A stretch of DNA of 64,000 bases from Auricularia sp. M13 (Eukaryota > Basidiomycota > Agaricomycetes > Auriculariales > Auriculariaceae): assembly GCA_037042915.1 (NCBI GenBank), contig CM073197.1:3410001-3474000 (forward strand). Direction: 5' to 3'. A program made the translations under genes and the position numbers. The notes under the pieces were generated by a model, which was given only the letters and a program-made list of their open reading frames with translations, was not told the DNA's origin and did not search any database. The first letter of the stretch is position 1. Each line of letters begins with the position of its first letter. Shown here one piece after another: positions 1-10,439 of this stretch.

Positions 1-983
1 TGTTCATCCTGTCAAAGACATTAAATTAAGATTTGAGATTTGACAAAGGCTACACCAAGACTCTGGCTATAGAATGGTATTATGATATTCCTTTTTAATG
101 AGCATTTCATCTGTGTACGAGTGAGCAAAGTCTGCCAGCCAGTGTAGCAGAGTCACCTCGTGGCCTCAGCCACCAGTGTTTCTCTCACTGCATTTAAGAT
201 GTCGAACTAGGATTCGAAATTCAACAATTTCAGCACCAATGGTATAGTAAGAAGTCTGTCTGGTAACCTCCTTTTTAGGATGACATTTCGACTCTATACA
301 TGTGAGCAAACTCTCACGAAGGGTTATTACACCATTCCAAACATTACAACTGTAAAACTCGGCAGAAGCCTGAGGCGAGAACGACAATGTCTGCTGTATG
401 GTGTACACTATCCCAGGCATCCATATGAAGTCAATTGGTCCAGTTCCCAGCCTTCGGCAGCAGGGCAAAGTATTTCAGAATGTGTCTGGTTTCCTATTTT
501 CCCTGTTCCAATACGTTGCCCTGCTGCCGAAGGCTGGGAACTGGACCAATTGACTTCATATGGATGCCTGGGATAGTGTACACCATACAGCAGACATTGT
601 CGTTCTCGCCTCAGGCTTCTGCCGAGTTTTACAGTTGTAATGTTTGGAATGGTGTAATAACCCTTCGTGAGAGTTTGCTCACATGTATAGAGTCGAAATG
701 TCATCCTAAAAAGGAGGTTACCAGACAGACTTCTTACTATACCATTGGTGCTGAAATTGTTGAATTTCGAATCCTAGTTCGACATCTTAAATGCAGTGAG
801 AGAAACACTGGTGGCTGAGGCCACGAGGTGACTCTGCTACACTGGCTGGCAGACTTTGCTCACTCGTACACAGATGAAATGCTCATTAAAAAGGAATATC
901 ATAATACCATTCTATAGCCAGAGTCTTGGTGTAGCCTTTGTCAAATCTCAAATCTTAATTTAATGTCTTTGACAGGATGAACA
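1..983. repeat. 983-base near-perfect palindrome (468-base arms)
   Basis: Arms 1-468 and 516-983 are reverse complements around a 47-base spacer, centred near 492. The outer ends (TGTTCATCC and GGATGAACA), the inner ends and an internal block near 140-190/794-843 all match. Reading frames called in one arm recur identically on the opposite strand in the other. Because the window starts at base 1 the left arm could extend further. The open frames inside (about 100 codons) resemble no family I know and follow from the symmetry, so I do not call genes. It could be a foldback element, a recent inverted duplication, or an assembly or library artefact. Confidence 0.9.
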
Positions 984-2180
984 CTGGTCCCATCAATGTA
1001 CCATCCGGTACTCAGGTCACCAGTCCACACTGGGCTCCCACTGCACAGGCTCTTCTCGCATCATCCCCACGGGTGGTGCCATCAAGTCTTGTGTATCATA
1101 TCGAACTATCTTGTCACTCTCGCATCACTTACTGTGCATAGTACTGCAACACACAGGGCCTCGAGGGCCAAGCGTGTGCTTGATCAATCAAAACTGATCG
1201 TTCAAACATGCTGAACCTGAAAGGACTTGTACTCTCAAAACACTCTTTTGGGTTGCACTGCAGTACGTTCAATCATGAAAAGGACTTGTTGCGTTTGGAA
1301 CACTCTGATTATTGAATCTCAAGATGTTCAATCATGAGTGGCTGATGGTTTATAGTGCTGTCGGCAGGTTGGGCAGCTGTCTAAGAGGCATCTGCCAGGC
1401 CTGACTATGACAGATGCTTTTGGCACCTGCGACAGTTTGACATTGGCATCTGGACATTAATCGGCCAGCCAACTAATTTAATGTGCGAGATATGTGTGGA
1501 TATATTAAGTAATTAACAGTGGTTGAGCATGGTCACTTAGTCCAGTTGGTTAATGCTCATGGATGGTCTGCTGCTGCTCATGCCTCATGCCGCAGGTGAA
1601 AATAGGGAGCGATGGTTCCATCCTGCGAAGGTCATTTTGTACACATTTTCATTCGTTTCATCAGTATACATTTGATCAATCAGAGCCAAGACTGTTTGAT
1701 TCATCCTTGATGTGCAGGTACGTCAATGCCATTCCTGGACGACAGCTGACAACTGTCGACAGCTGCAATGGTTTGACAGCTGCAAGGGAGTGTGGCAGCT
1801 GTCGTGGTTCAACAGCCGCTAGGATTGACACCTGCCTGTACAACTCAGTCTTGACAGGTTTATGTATCATGTTTTATGTTAATTGACAAATTCTGATTTG
1901 ATTAAACAGTCGTACAGTCCATAAATGCAGTCGAATTCAGCAGCTGTAGCCCATAGAAACAATTGTAATTGACATGGCTCTGGTTGTTTGATCAACAATG
2001 AGAACATTGATCACAGAGAAAATTTAACTCCGGATCTTGATTGAAGCTCTATTGGCGAGCAGCCAGTGTATTTAACACACCACATAATATATCTCATGGA
2101 CATGGAATATCTGGCTGGCAATCCTTAACGGGAATATTTAAACAAAACATGACATTCTTAACGGGGATATTCTATCATTT
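984..2180. other. Gene-free AT-richer stretch with short motif repeats
   Basis: No convincing coding frame. The stretch is AT-richer than the gene-dense part of the window. The words GACAGCTG and close variants recur around 1430-1440 and 1740-1850, and two TTAACGGGRATATT-like words lie near 2125-2172. It looks like decayed repeat sequence, but no ends, target duplication or protein relic was found. Confidence 0.5.
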
Positions 2181-2538
2181 GGCCTGGTAATGGTGACTAC
2201 CGTTGCGGACATCGCTGTCAGGATGTGCGGACAACTTGCCGGAAGCCTCCCGTCAAGCCGAGCCGGACGTCTGTCAACGAAGCGTCCCGTGCAGCGGTGT
2301 ACACCACGATTACAATTCATTTTGCCCACCACAGCTCAAATGAAGATGTCTGGGCGACGAGCACAGCAAAATCACGTCAGAACGCGCCCAGAACGGTCAT
2401 TGTGGTGTGCACCTGGTGCATTTGTGGTGCATAATGGTCTTCGGACCTCGCTTAACGCGATTGGCGCAAGGCAGCTGCATCGGTCATCCAGAAGCGTGGT
2501 GCTGGGAGCGGCCGTCCGCGTCGACGTCAGCACTGCCG

Positions 2539-2644
2539 CGGGTCCCGTTTAGATGGACCATGGACGCACCTGACGGCCACCGCGGGTCCCGTTTAGATGT
2601 ATGGAGCGGCCGCGAAACGCGGCGATACGGGTCCCGTTTAGATG
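2539..2644 (+). repeat. Three copies of a 16-base word at exact 45-base spacing
   Basis: GGGTCCCGTTTAGATG occurs at 2539-2554, 2584-2599 and 2629-2644, giving two exact 45-base steps with unrelated 29-base spacers. In copies one and three the word continues so that GGTCC/GGACC or GGGTCCC/GGGACCC can pair as a small hairpin. The geometry resembles a minimal CRISPR-like array, but the repeat is short, there are only three copies, no cas genes are present and the host is eukaryotic. A degenerate minisatellite is more likely. Confidence 0.7.
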
Positions 2645-3743
2645 GGACCCTTATCGGACTTTGCCGGGGGCCTGCTTCGGACAACGTTTTCTGTGAGGCT
2701 CGGTGCTAACGGCCCTCGAGTGCAATTTGCATGGTAGAAAAATACTGGCTTAGAGCTTTTATAGTCCCTGACCTACTTTGAAGTGTTTTCCCCTTGTCCT
2801 TCAATAGGGGAGCAAACGCAACATCGCGAAACGCGGAAACACAGCCACAAAGAGAAGCAGGAAATGGCCAATAAGAGCGCACTCCTGGCCCTCTCAGAGT
2901 CCTCAAACTTGTTGACTAGCTGCAACAAGTCTTTGAGCTTTGAGAGCACCAAGAGCGCATGCATCCTCATTGGCTGAAGGGGCTTCTTCGGGGCCTATGT
3001 TCTCCCCGGTGTGCTGATAAAGCGTGTACGACTGAGTGCGCTGCGCGCAGCCTGAAAAAAAGTACTTAATGGGGTTAGTGTCGTGCAAAATAAGCCGCTA
3101 AGCGCACGCGCCTTCCCATCGTCACAATCTATAGATTCGAAGAGCGGAAGTGGAATAGATCGACTAGTAGAACTCTTGCACTGGCAGGAGCCAGGACAGA
3201 GTCCGGACGACACGGCAGATCATTGAACACGGAGTCAAACCAGTTAAGACGCAGTCCCCAGAGTGCCGGTGCGCATATACAATCCTTTAACGGAGACCCG
3301 GCCCCCTTGCACATCCGATCCCTTAGCCAAAAGATCCTCCATAGCAACAACCCTCAGCCGGATGTCAAACATTCCATGCAGTCCCGAGACGACGGCGGGG
3401 ATATGCCAAGTACGAGAACGAACAGGGAGGCTCGAGAGTCATTCCTGAGATGCGTCGCCTGAACTAACGATTAGCTCATCTTGCGAAAGTCAGAAAACAA
3501 TGAGACTTACGCAGCGAGTCCTCAGAATACTTTTGGCGCGTAAAATAAGGCGCGCAACGCCGGCAAAGCGGAGGGTAGAGGACGACGGCATGTTATGGAT
3601 GGAGAGGAGACTGGCTAAGCTGCGGGTTTGCGAAGCAGATTGGAGCCGTAGTATTAATCCTCAGCGACTCTCGCATCGGACGCGCTTCGTTTCAAATCCA
3701 ATCCCTCTTAAAGTCGTCCCGGCATTGAACAGCTCTGACGAAA
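2645..3743. other. Intergenic, no gene that I can support
   Basis: Several open frames of 60-90 codons exist on both strands, including a plus-strand frame from an ATG at 3500 that ends at 3775 and overlaps the end of the minus-strand gene that follows. None shows a recognisable motif or a clean exon chain. The 3500-3775 frame (arginine-rich, 91 codons) is the only one that might be real. Confidence 0.4.
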
Positions 3744-5415
3744 TCATGTGGGAACATGAATTCGAAAGCATGTAATCACAAATGCGGCCATATTTACGTG
3801 GAGAAGGGCTTGCGCCAAAGCAAAGCCCAGAAGAACGCTCGCGATCTCGCTGCGATTGATTCTTGTCCAAACCATCCCGATATCCAGAGGAATACTAGTA
3901 GAAGTCAGCCGCAAGACGCGCTGCTCTGGAAGCACGGAGCACGCACAGTGTTTCATCCCGAGACCAAGGTGCCTTGGACTGTAGTACGATATCGAGCGGC
4001 TAGAAGGCTCATCGGGACTGGGAGCTCCCAGCGGCGTATGGCTCGTGCATGCAGAATCCAGCTTAGAGCTGTGGTCCCCGCTCAGTGCATCCGTCGCGGC
4101 TGAGCAAGCGGAAGAGGCCGGAGATTCGAGCGACGACTGCAACATGAACGACTCGTGAGTAAGAGAAATGTTGTCTTGCGCGTCGGCCTCTTCGGGGGAG
4201 CGGTGATCCTGTGGTTCGGCAATGGGGCTGCCCAGCGCGGGCTGCTGATTGCTTTTCGAGGCCAGTTCTGAAAAGCCCACGTATTAGCCGTGGCCTCCCT
4301 GAAGTATCAAGACTGCGCACCGCGTTCGATACGATGCTCTATTGCATCGTCGGGCCCGATGGAATCGTCGTCAATGACAATAACACTTAACTTCAAGTCA
4401 GAAAATCGACAAGATGGCAAAATAAATGCTCTACAGACTCATCATCTTTGTTGGGTAGAGGCGCGTCCGCTCCTGCGGTACCCTCGAGCCACGCAGTTGT
4501 TTGAGGCTTCTTGGACAGGAGAGCTGCTATCGTGCGTTGCGCCCATTCGTCTTCGATCCTACAGACGTTTATATGTTCAGAGCGAAAAAAAGAGACAGAA
4601 AGGAAATCGTACTCTGCGAGACGCTTCAGACCCTTTGCGAAGTCTTCGGGTCGACACAGCTGATCAGCAGCGCTGATTTCGACCCACATTTGCACGTATA
4701 CTTTCACAGTCGGCGTACCGTCCGAAAAGAGCCCGGGAAAGTTCTCTCGGAGGTCATCACCTTGGTTCACCGGCGCATCAGGTTCTTGCTCGACCAGCGG
4801 CGCGACCGAAAGCGCAGGTGACTTGAGAATGACGGGCGCTGGCGGAGCAGCAGCAAGAGCGGCCGCGCGTTTACGCTCGCCCTTTTCTCTCGAGTCGCGT
4901 CCTACTCTTTTCCGGATCTCGCGAAATAGAGGCCGAGGAAATGACGGACCAGGCGTCCGGTGCTGGTAAAGCCGAGAGACTCGTGCAATGCAACTGCTCA
5001 ATGTGTGAATGTAGCAGTCATCCCACGGCAGCGGATAGGATGGTTCAACCGCAGGACGACCCGTCTCCGGATGTGGTGGCGCTGGTGCAATAGGCGTCGC
5101 AGCCCATGAATACGGTGGCTCAGGCAGACCACGACCGGCCAGTCTGAACCAGAGGCTGAGTTGCAGACCGCCCGCTTTGTCAGATGCGACCATTTCACCC
5201 GGCTTTTAACATTAATTAGCGCGCCGGGAACGAATGCAAGTGCGCACAAGGTAGACCAAAGCCAGACAGCGTAGTGGCTCCATCTCGGATGCTTGCCGCG
5301 TGGCCTCCTCGTCACAAAGGTCTGCAACGGATTCGACGGGATCCAATCCTATGATGACGAAAGTCCCCGTTTCGACCGGCTCGTCCCAGAGCGATGGATA
5401 GTTGATCACGAGCAT
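3744..5415 (-). CDS. Agaricomycete hypothetical protein with C-terminal membrane segment
   Basis: Four exons close in phase: 5415-5248, 5202-4435, 4390-4321 and 4267-3744 (about 509 residues). The introns are 45, 44 and 53 bases with usable branch sites. The start at 5415 is the first ATG before the conserved-looking run NYPSLWDEPVE; an earlier exon is possible. The protein has an N-terminal part with a TFVIIGLDP strand, a proline-rich middle ending in PLPWDDCYIHTL, a basic stretch, an acidic 'VIVIDDDSIGPDD' segment, a Ser/Pro-rich linker and a hydrophobic last 35 residues that could be a membrane anchor. I recall similar unnamed proteins in polypore genomes but know no function. An alternative GTAAAT donor near the end would replace the last residues. 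Confidence 0.7.
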
Positions 5416-5815
5416 GATCGTAGCAAGCAGAGCAAGAGTTGCGTGAGACCGGTGGCGGACTTTTAATCGCGTCGAACTCGATCCCCATTGTAACCGCCAT
5501 GTGCACACACGGCTGATGGCAGCTTCGCCCGGACAAGGCGGCAACCTTCCCGGGCCCCGGCGGTGCTGGTGTGCATTGCGCTCGGAACCTGCGAATCACC
5601 GTCGCGTGGTCAACCTCTTGTTCTCGCATGTTCTTCCGTCATGTTCCTCACTGCGTTGTTTAGGGAGGCAAGTTACAATTGAGCCATTGTACCTCGCAGC
5701 ATAGGGCGGGCATGCTTAAAGAGCGGGCCCCGTCTGTCGCGCTGCCCCATTCCTCTCGACGGCTGGTCCATCCACAGACCTTCAACACTTACCCAGACCT
5801 TCTTACTGCCCTTCG

Positions 5816-7309
5816 ATGGCATCTGCTTTTCCTGACCCTGAGCGCGGAGAGATATGGTCAGCTCATGCCAGCGCTATCTTGCCAATACTTCAGGCAGCAG
5901 CTGCCTGTAGTCTGGTTGGCCTTTCCGAAGCGATGTTGTCCGACAAGACTTCGCTGGAGTCCGCCGACCCCTCCAAGTTGCCTCTTCGCCCCTGCTTAAT
6001 TCTGGAAGCCGAAGAGGGGTCTCCGTCATGTGCAGTCGTTGTACTCACCACTTGCGGCCGTGGGACTCGACGCATCACTCAGCTGAGTGCTCACTCGCAA
6101 TTCTTTGCTGTCTCCGTGGGCAAAACGCGTCCATGGCCTTACCACGATTCGCCCGTCTTGAACGTGCTCCCAGCGTGGCCCAAGTCTTTCGAAGCCCCTG
6201 CATACGCCATCGCCTATATCGTTAGCATTCCACGCAGTGCGTTGGTCGGCCGATGGTACGAGAACGGCGCGGCGTACAAAAATGCCCAATTCTTCTGCGA
6301 TGAAGACGACGTCGAAGAACTCGAGGCCATATGCGATGAGCGCAGATCCCTATATATGTCATTGGGACCTGAAGAGCGCGCCCGCTGGGATCGCACATAC
6401 GAGGTGTGTCCCACCTTTGTGGTGTTGCGCACACGGTGTTGACGGATATCTCAGGTCTCGAGGCGCGAATGGCTCTTGGCACGTCAGGCAGAAACCAACC
6501 TCAGTACAATAGCGTCAGAGGTTTACGCGCATCGCCACGCGTTTACTGAGCAACCGCACTCCGCGGGCCGACCTGCTCAAGATTCTGGCCGTCGGGAGCA
6601 GCACGCGTGCCAACGACCTCCGCCCATTACGTCCCCTTCACATCGTCCCGCACAGCTCTCGTCACCGCGTTCTCAGATGCCGACTGCTGTAACGCAGGAT
6701 CCTAATGGACTCTCCAACCTGCCCCGTCCTCAAGCGTCTACTACTCGAGCGAGCTGGCAGGCAGGCCTTCGAGCGTCCGATCCTCCTGGGGCGCAGGAAT
6801 TCCCACCTCTACGCGATCCCTTGAATACTCACGATACGCTCCATGACAGCAAGGAGGTGAATACGCCAGACACCACCCCGACAAACTCGCCATCGTCACT
6901 CGCTGACTCCTTGTCTACCTCCGATTCCGAGGCTTCGCCTGGTGCGGACCCGACCTGCGAGCTCCACGACGACGAGCCCGACGGCCGTAGCACAGCTAAA
7001 GAGCCCGTTAACAATCTGGTGAGATAGTCACGCTGCTTCACCATCTGGGGTCTGCGATGCTGATTTGCGGATTAGCTCTTGTCGCTCGACGGCCTCGACG
7101 GCGACGATGCCGAGACGGTCGCTGGCACCATCAGCTATAGCCAGATCGTCAAAGGCGTCGGCGTCCCTCGCGCCCAGCCAGTCGCTTCGAACATGGATAT
7201 CGCTGCTGCAGAGCCGCAACAGGGGAAGAAGGCGAAGAGAATCTCGCGGGTCAACATATTTGCTATCGGTTTACGAATGGGAGCAGGGACTCGAACTACC
7301 CTGTTCTGA
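5816..7309 (+). CDS. Conserved basidiomycete hypothetical protein
   Basis: Exons 5816-6403, 6455-7018 and 7076-7309 join in phase 0 through introns of 51 and 57 bases, giving about 461 residues. The N-terminal ~190 residues are compact and probably globular (motifs LSEAMLSDKTSLESADP, RPCLILEAEEG, VGKTRPWPYHDSP). The rest is low-complexity Pro/Ser/Thr-rich and acidic, and the tail is basic (QGKKAKRISR). The ATG at 5816 is taken because the frame opens there shortly after stop-rich sequence. No catalytic motif or membrane segment is visible, and the function is unknown. Confidence 0.72.
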
Positions 7310-7499
7310 TTTCTGAACATTCTCACTGTCTTTACCATCTATATACCCATCCTTCATGTTTTTACGCCGTTCCAGTGTATTCAAGCTGATTCTAATGAAA
7401 ATCATACGCGACAGTGTCACTCAGTTCGAGGCAAAACTCGCCAGCGGTTAGGCGCGTTGTTCTCGTCCGGCAACTTCCGCAACTTCTTCACCGCCGACC

Positions 7500-8007
7500 A
7501 TGATTTCGTTAAAAGGCACGCTCCATGTACGCATCGTGCTTTATACTCTCACTGTACGCTTTGCTTACGCGGTGCCATAGATAATAGATAACACCGGTGC
7601 CCTTCTCGCGGAGTGCGTGAACGTGCTGAAGCACAAAATCAACCATGGCTGGGGCACGGTCGGCGACGAGATCGTGGTCGTCATCCAGGAGGCGCGTCCG
7701 ATCAGCGCGTCGGCGCTGGCGTCGAGCACGGCGGTCAAGGTGCGCCGCGGCGACGTGCGGCGCGCGGTCATTGTGCGTACGCGGAAGCCTGTGCGCAGGC
7801 CTGACGGCCGTTGGGTACGCTTCGACGACAACGCGGCCGTGCTACTCAACAACAAGCGCGAAATGCTCGGCACGCGTATAAGCGGCGTCGTCAGCGCTGA
7901 CTTGCGATACAAGGGCTGGAGTAAGATCGTCAGCTTGGCACCAAAAGTACGTCGAACCGAAACTTCTGCTTTTACTTCAACTGAACGTTCGGGCATAGGT
8001 TATATAG
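7500..8007 (+). CDS. MRPL38: Mitochondrial large-subunit ribosomal protein uL14m
   Basis: Exons 7500-7526, 7581-7946 and 7999-8007 (introns 54 and 52 bases) give a 133-residue protein. It starts [20 protein letters not shown], the classic uL14 N-terminus, continues with [29 protein letters not shown] and [20 protein letters not shown], and ends SLAPKVI. The conserved core (GD, KVKRGD-like and DxNAxVLI-like blocks) covers the family's normal length, so the gene looks complete. uL14 sits at the subunit interface of the mitoribosome. The yeast orthologue is named MRPL38 and the human one MRPL14. The tiny first and last exons (9 codons; 2 codons plus stop) are easily missed by gene finders. Confidence 0.95.
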
Positions 8008-8320
8008 CTTTCTTCGCTGCCCATGTAATTCAAGACCTCTCTCTCTCTACCTCCTCACTCGGCACTCTGATATGTAAACGCGCTCGAATCCTAGGCCCAC
8101 CAGAGGTCGACGCAAAGCGTCGGCCAAGCACGCAAACTTGCGTCTCAAAATAGCCACCTTTATCGCTCCCGGGAGTACGCCGAGTACGCTCTTGCCTTAC
8201 ATGAACTGCAGTCAGTTTCGAAACGTTAGCAAGAGATTTATATGTGGAAAGAGGCTACCATGCATGGTCACGTCGTCACTCCGAAGTCTGCAACTAGTTA
8301 ACAAGACGTTACAATTTCTT

Positions 8321-9674
8321 CTACAGCTTCAACTTCAATATAAGCTGCTCCACGTCATGAACGCCCTTCTCTACCGGCGGCAGCGTGTCGTGCGGCTCAG
8401 CGAAAGCAGCTTGAAGAGGCGTAACGCTAACATGCCCGGAATGGACAGCCCACGCGTCCGAGCCAAAAGGCAAATCCTCGAGCTTGGGTCTGACCAAGCT
8501 CTCGAACTGCGGCGCGAACTTGAACAGCAGGGGCTGGGGCGCATCTTCGGGCGTCGCGCCGAGTGTCTCCTGCTCGTTCGCGCTAGCGGCGGGCACCTGC
8601 GAGGCGAACAGCTGGCCGTACCGACTGCGCCACATGCGCGTCCAGCAGATGCGCAGCGGCTCGCCCCCGCCGAGCGCCTCAATCATCGGGATATTGATGC
8701 TGTACAGCTCGGCGGGCGGTATGGTGGATGTGCCCCAGGAGTCCCACAGGTGGCGGATGATGTTGACGCTAAGGGCGTGTGCGGGCGCGTGCAGCTCGAG
8801 CGGTGTGTGCTTCAAGAAGATGCCGTACGAGAGCGCTATGCTGCGCACAGAGCTCAGTGCGCCGGACATCGCAGCGCCAATCGTGCCAGACGACAGCGCG
8901 AAGGCCGCTGCATCGCGAGACTCGTCAGCCATTCAGCGGCACACCAAGAACCAAAGCGCGCACAGGATGTGTTACGGCCGAGATTAGGGCCACTTATCTA
9001 CAGCGCAAGGCAAGATGGTTCTTCTGAGCTCGATCACGATGAGACGCGTTGCGCGCCGGCCAGCGGGACGTACTACAAGGTCGATTTCGTCCTTGTACAA
9101 ATTATGCAGAGCGATGTTGGCACAGGTCGCCGGCGTCTGTGAAGTCTATCAGATGATGTGTTGCATACTGAATGGCCTAACATACGCCATCAAAGAGGAT
9201 CCATTCTGCCACCTCGCCGTCTTTCAGCGGACGCGACGAAGGCGATGTTTCGCCGATGCCATCTAGCGCAGACATCAGCAGCGTCTTCAGATGAAGCCTT
9301 TGAACCCGCCTGGTAGTCGAGGATAGTAATATCGGCCCTGTACGTCTTCCTTTATGTGGAATGCCTTGCCTGAAGCATGGTGAATGCCAATATCCGAGGC
9401 AGCAGCAGGAAGCGTACCGATCCATGACTTCTGTGAGGACGGGACCACAACTCGAACATCCCAATCTGTTATCTGAGTCAGGAAACGCGCTGTCCGAGAT
9501 GCAACATGAGCAGCGTACCGAGTTCTTTCTGAAGGAACTGCGAGAAGCCAAAGATGAATGGGCTCTCAGGTCCTGGAGGACCATCGTCGTTCTGGGCATC
9601 TGTAAGTGACTGAGCATTATCGTGCAACCAAATCGTACAGTGAGCAGTACACGAACGCGGCGCGAGGAAGACAT
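8321..9674 (-). CDS. SurE-type survival protein / nucleotidase-phosphatase
   Basis: Eight exons close in phase: 9674-9639, 9591-9519, 9465-9418, 9369-9310, 9262-9186, 9136-9074, 8997-8964 and 8907-8321, giving 325 residues. SurE landmarks appear in order: VRVLLTNDDGPPGPESPF (metal-binding NDDG at residues 13-16), VVVPSSQKSWIG, AFHIKEDVQGRYYYP, GTPATCANIALHNLY, ISGPNLGRNTSSAFALSSGT and IALSYGIFLKHTP. The family hydrolyses nucleoside monophosphates and other phosphoesters with a divalent metal; fungal members include the N-terminal domain of yeast Pby1. The fourth intron (9309-9263) needs a GC donor to keep frame. The gene is convergent with uL14m. Confidence 0.92.
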
Positions 9675-10439
9675 GAGGTGCGGCTTACTCCGGATGTCAC
9701 CATCCTTGCTTTCTTTCCTTCCTGGAGGTCTGGACTGGAAGCCTCAAATTTTAACAATGCCGTCGTCCCAATCACACGCCGAGCTCGCTATTCCTTGGAA
9801 AGAGCGAACATGTTTTTCAGTGCGTGGGGTGGCCTAAATCGCGGCCCGGATGTCGCCAATACTCAACACCTTGTATCTGGCATATCAACAGATATCAGCC
9901 AGAACATCTATGCCTTCAAGCTAATGCATTGTTTGAGCCCAGTCCTCCAGCTGCTCTGAAACCGACATCTGTTTTGCCTGCTGGGTCGCGGACGGTTCTA
10001 TGAGACTGTGAGCCCGAACACTTCATGCAGATCTCCAAGGAGGTACAGCTCTGTCCTAGGAAATCTCTCGCACACCAGTTTCCCAATGGCCACCTGGCTC
10101 CCGTTTTGGACTGAAATCTCCCTCCCAATGCGTAGTGGTTACCCACCACAGTTCGTTCCTCCACGAATCATTGTCTTCCAGACGCTCTCGAGTTAGCTTC
10201 CAGCCGCAACTCGAAGATCGTGTGTTGAAATGTGGTTCAGTGTTTACTTGCGCAACGTGCTCATCGTCCCGTTCTTCTACTGTAGCTTAGTCAGCGGGCC
10301 TCGGCGGCCGATGACCCCGTCCCTGGCAGAAATTCAACTGTCCGGATCTCTCTGCAGCGGCCAGCGCCAGCCTGGTTCTATACTTTACTTAAGTAGCTGC
10401 GGCGGTCGCGAGCAGCATCGTCTGTTTCACCCCGCCGTC
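9675..10439. other. Intergenic, upstream of SurE and the MFS gene
   Basis: The SurE and transporter genes diverge from this 765-base region. Open frames here are short and show no family signature. A CTCGGCGGCCGA-type GC block near 10300-10312 is a possible zinc-cluster regulator site for the transporter, judged from sequence alone. Confidence 0.45.

Noticed and set aside
166-818. Open frames of about 100 codons in both arms of the palindrome
   Set aside because: They are mirror images forced by the inverted repeat and show no family motif.
2539-2644. CRISPR array
   Set aside because: Only three 16-base repeats, eukaryotic context and no cas genes; reported as a short repeat instead.
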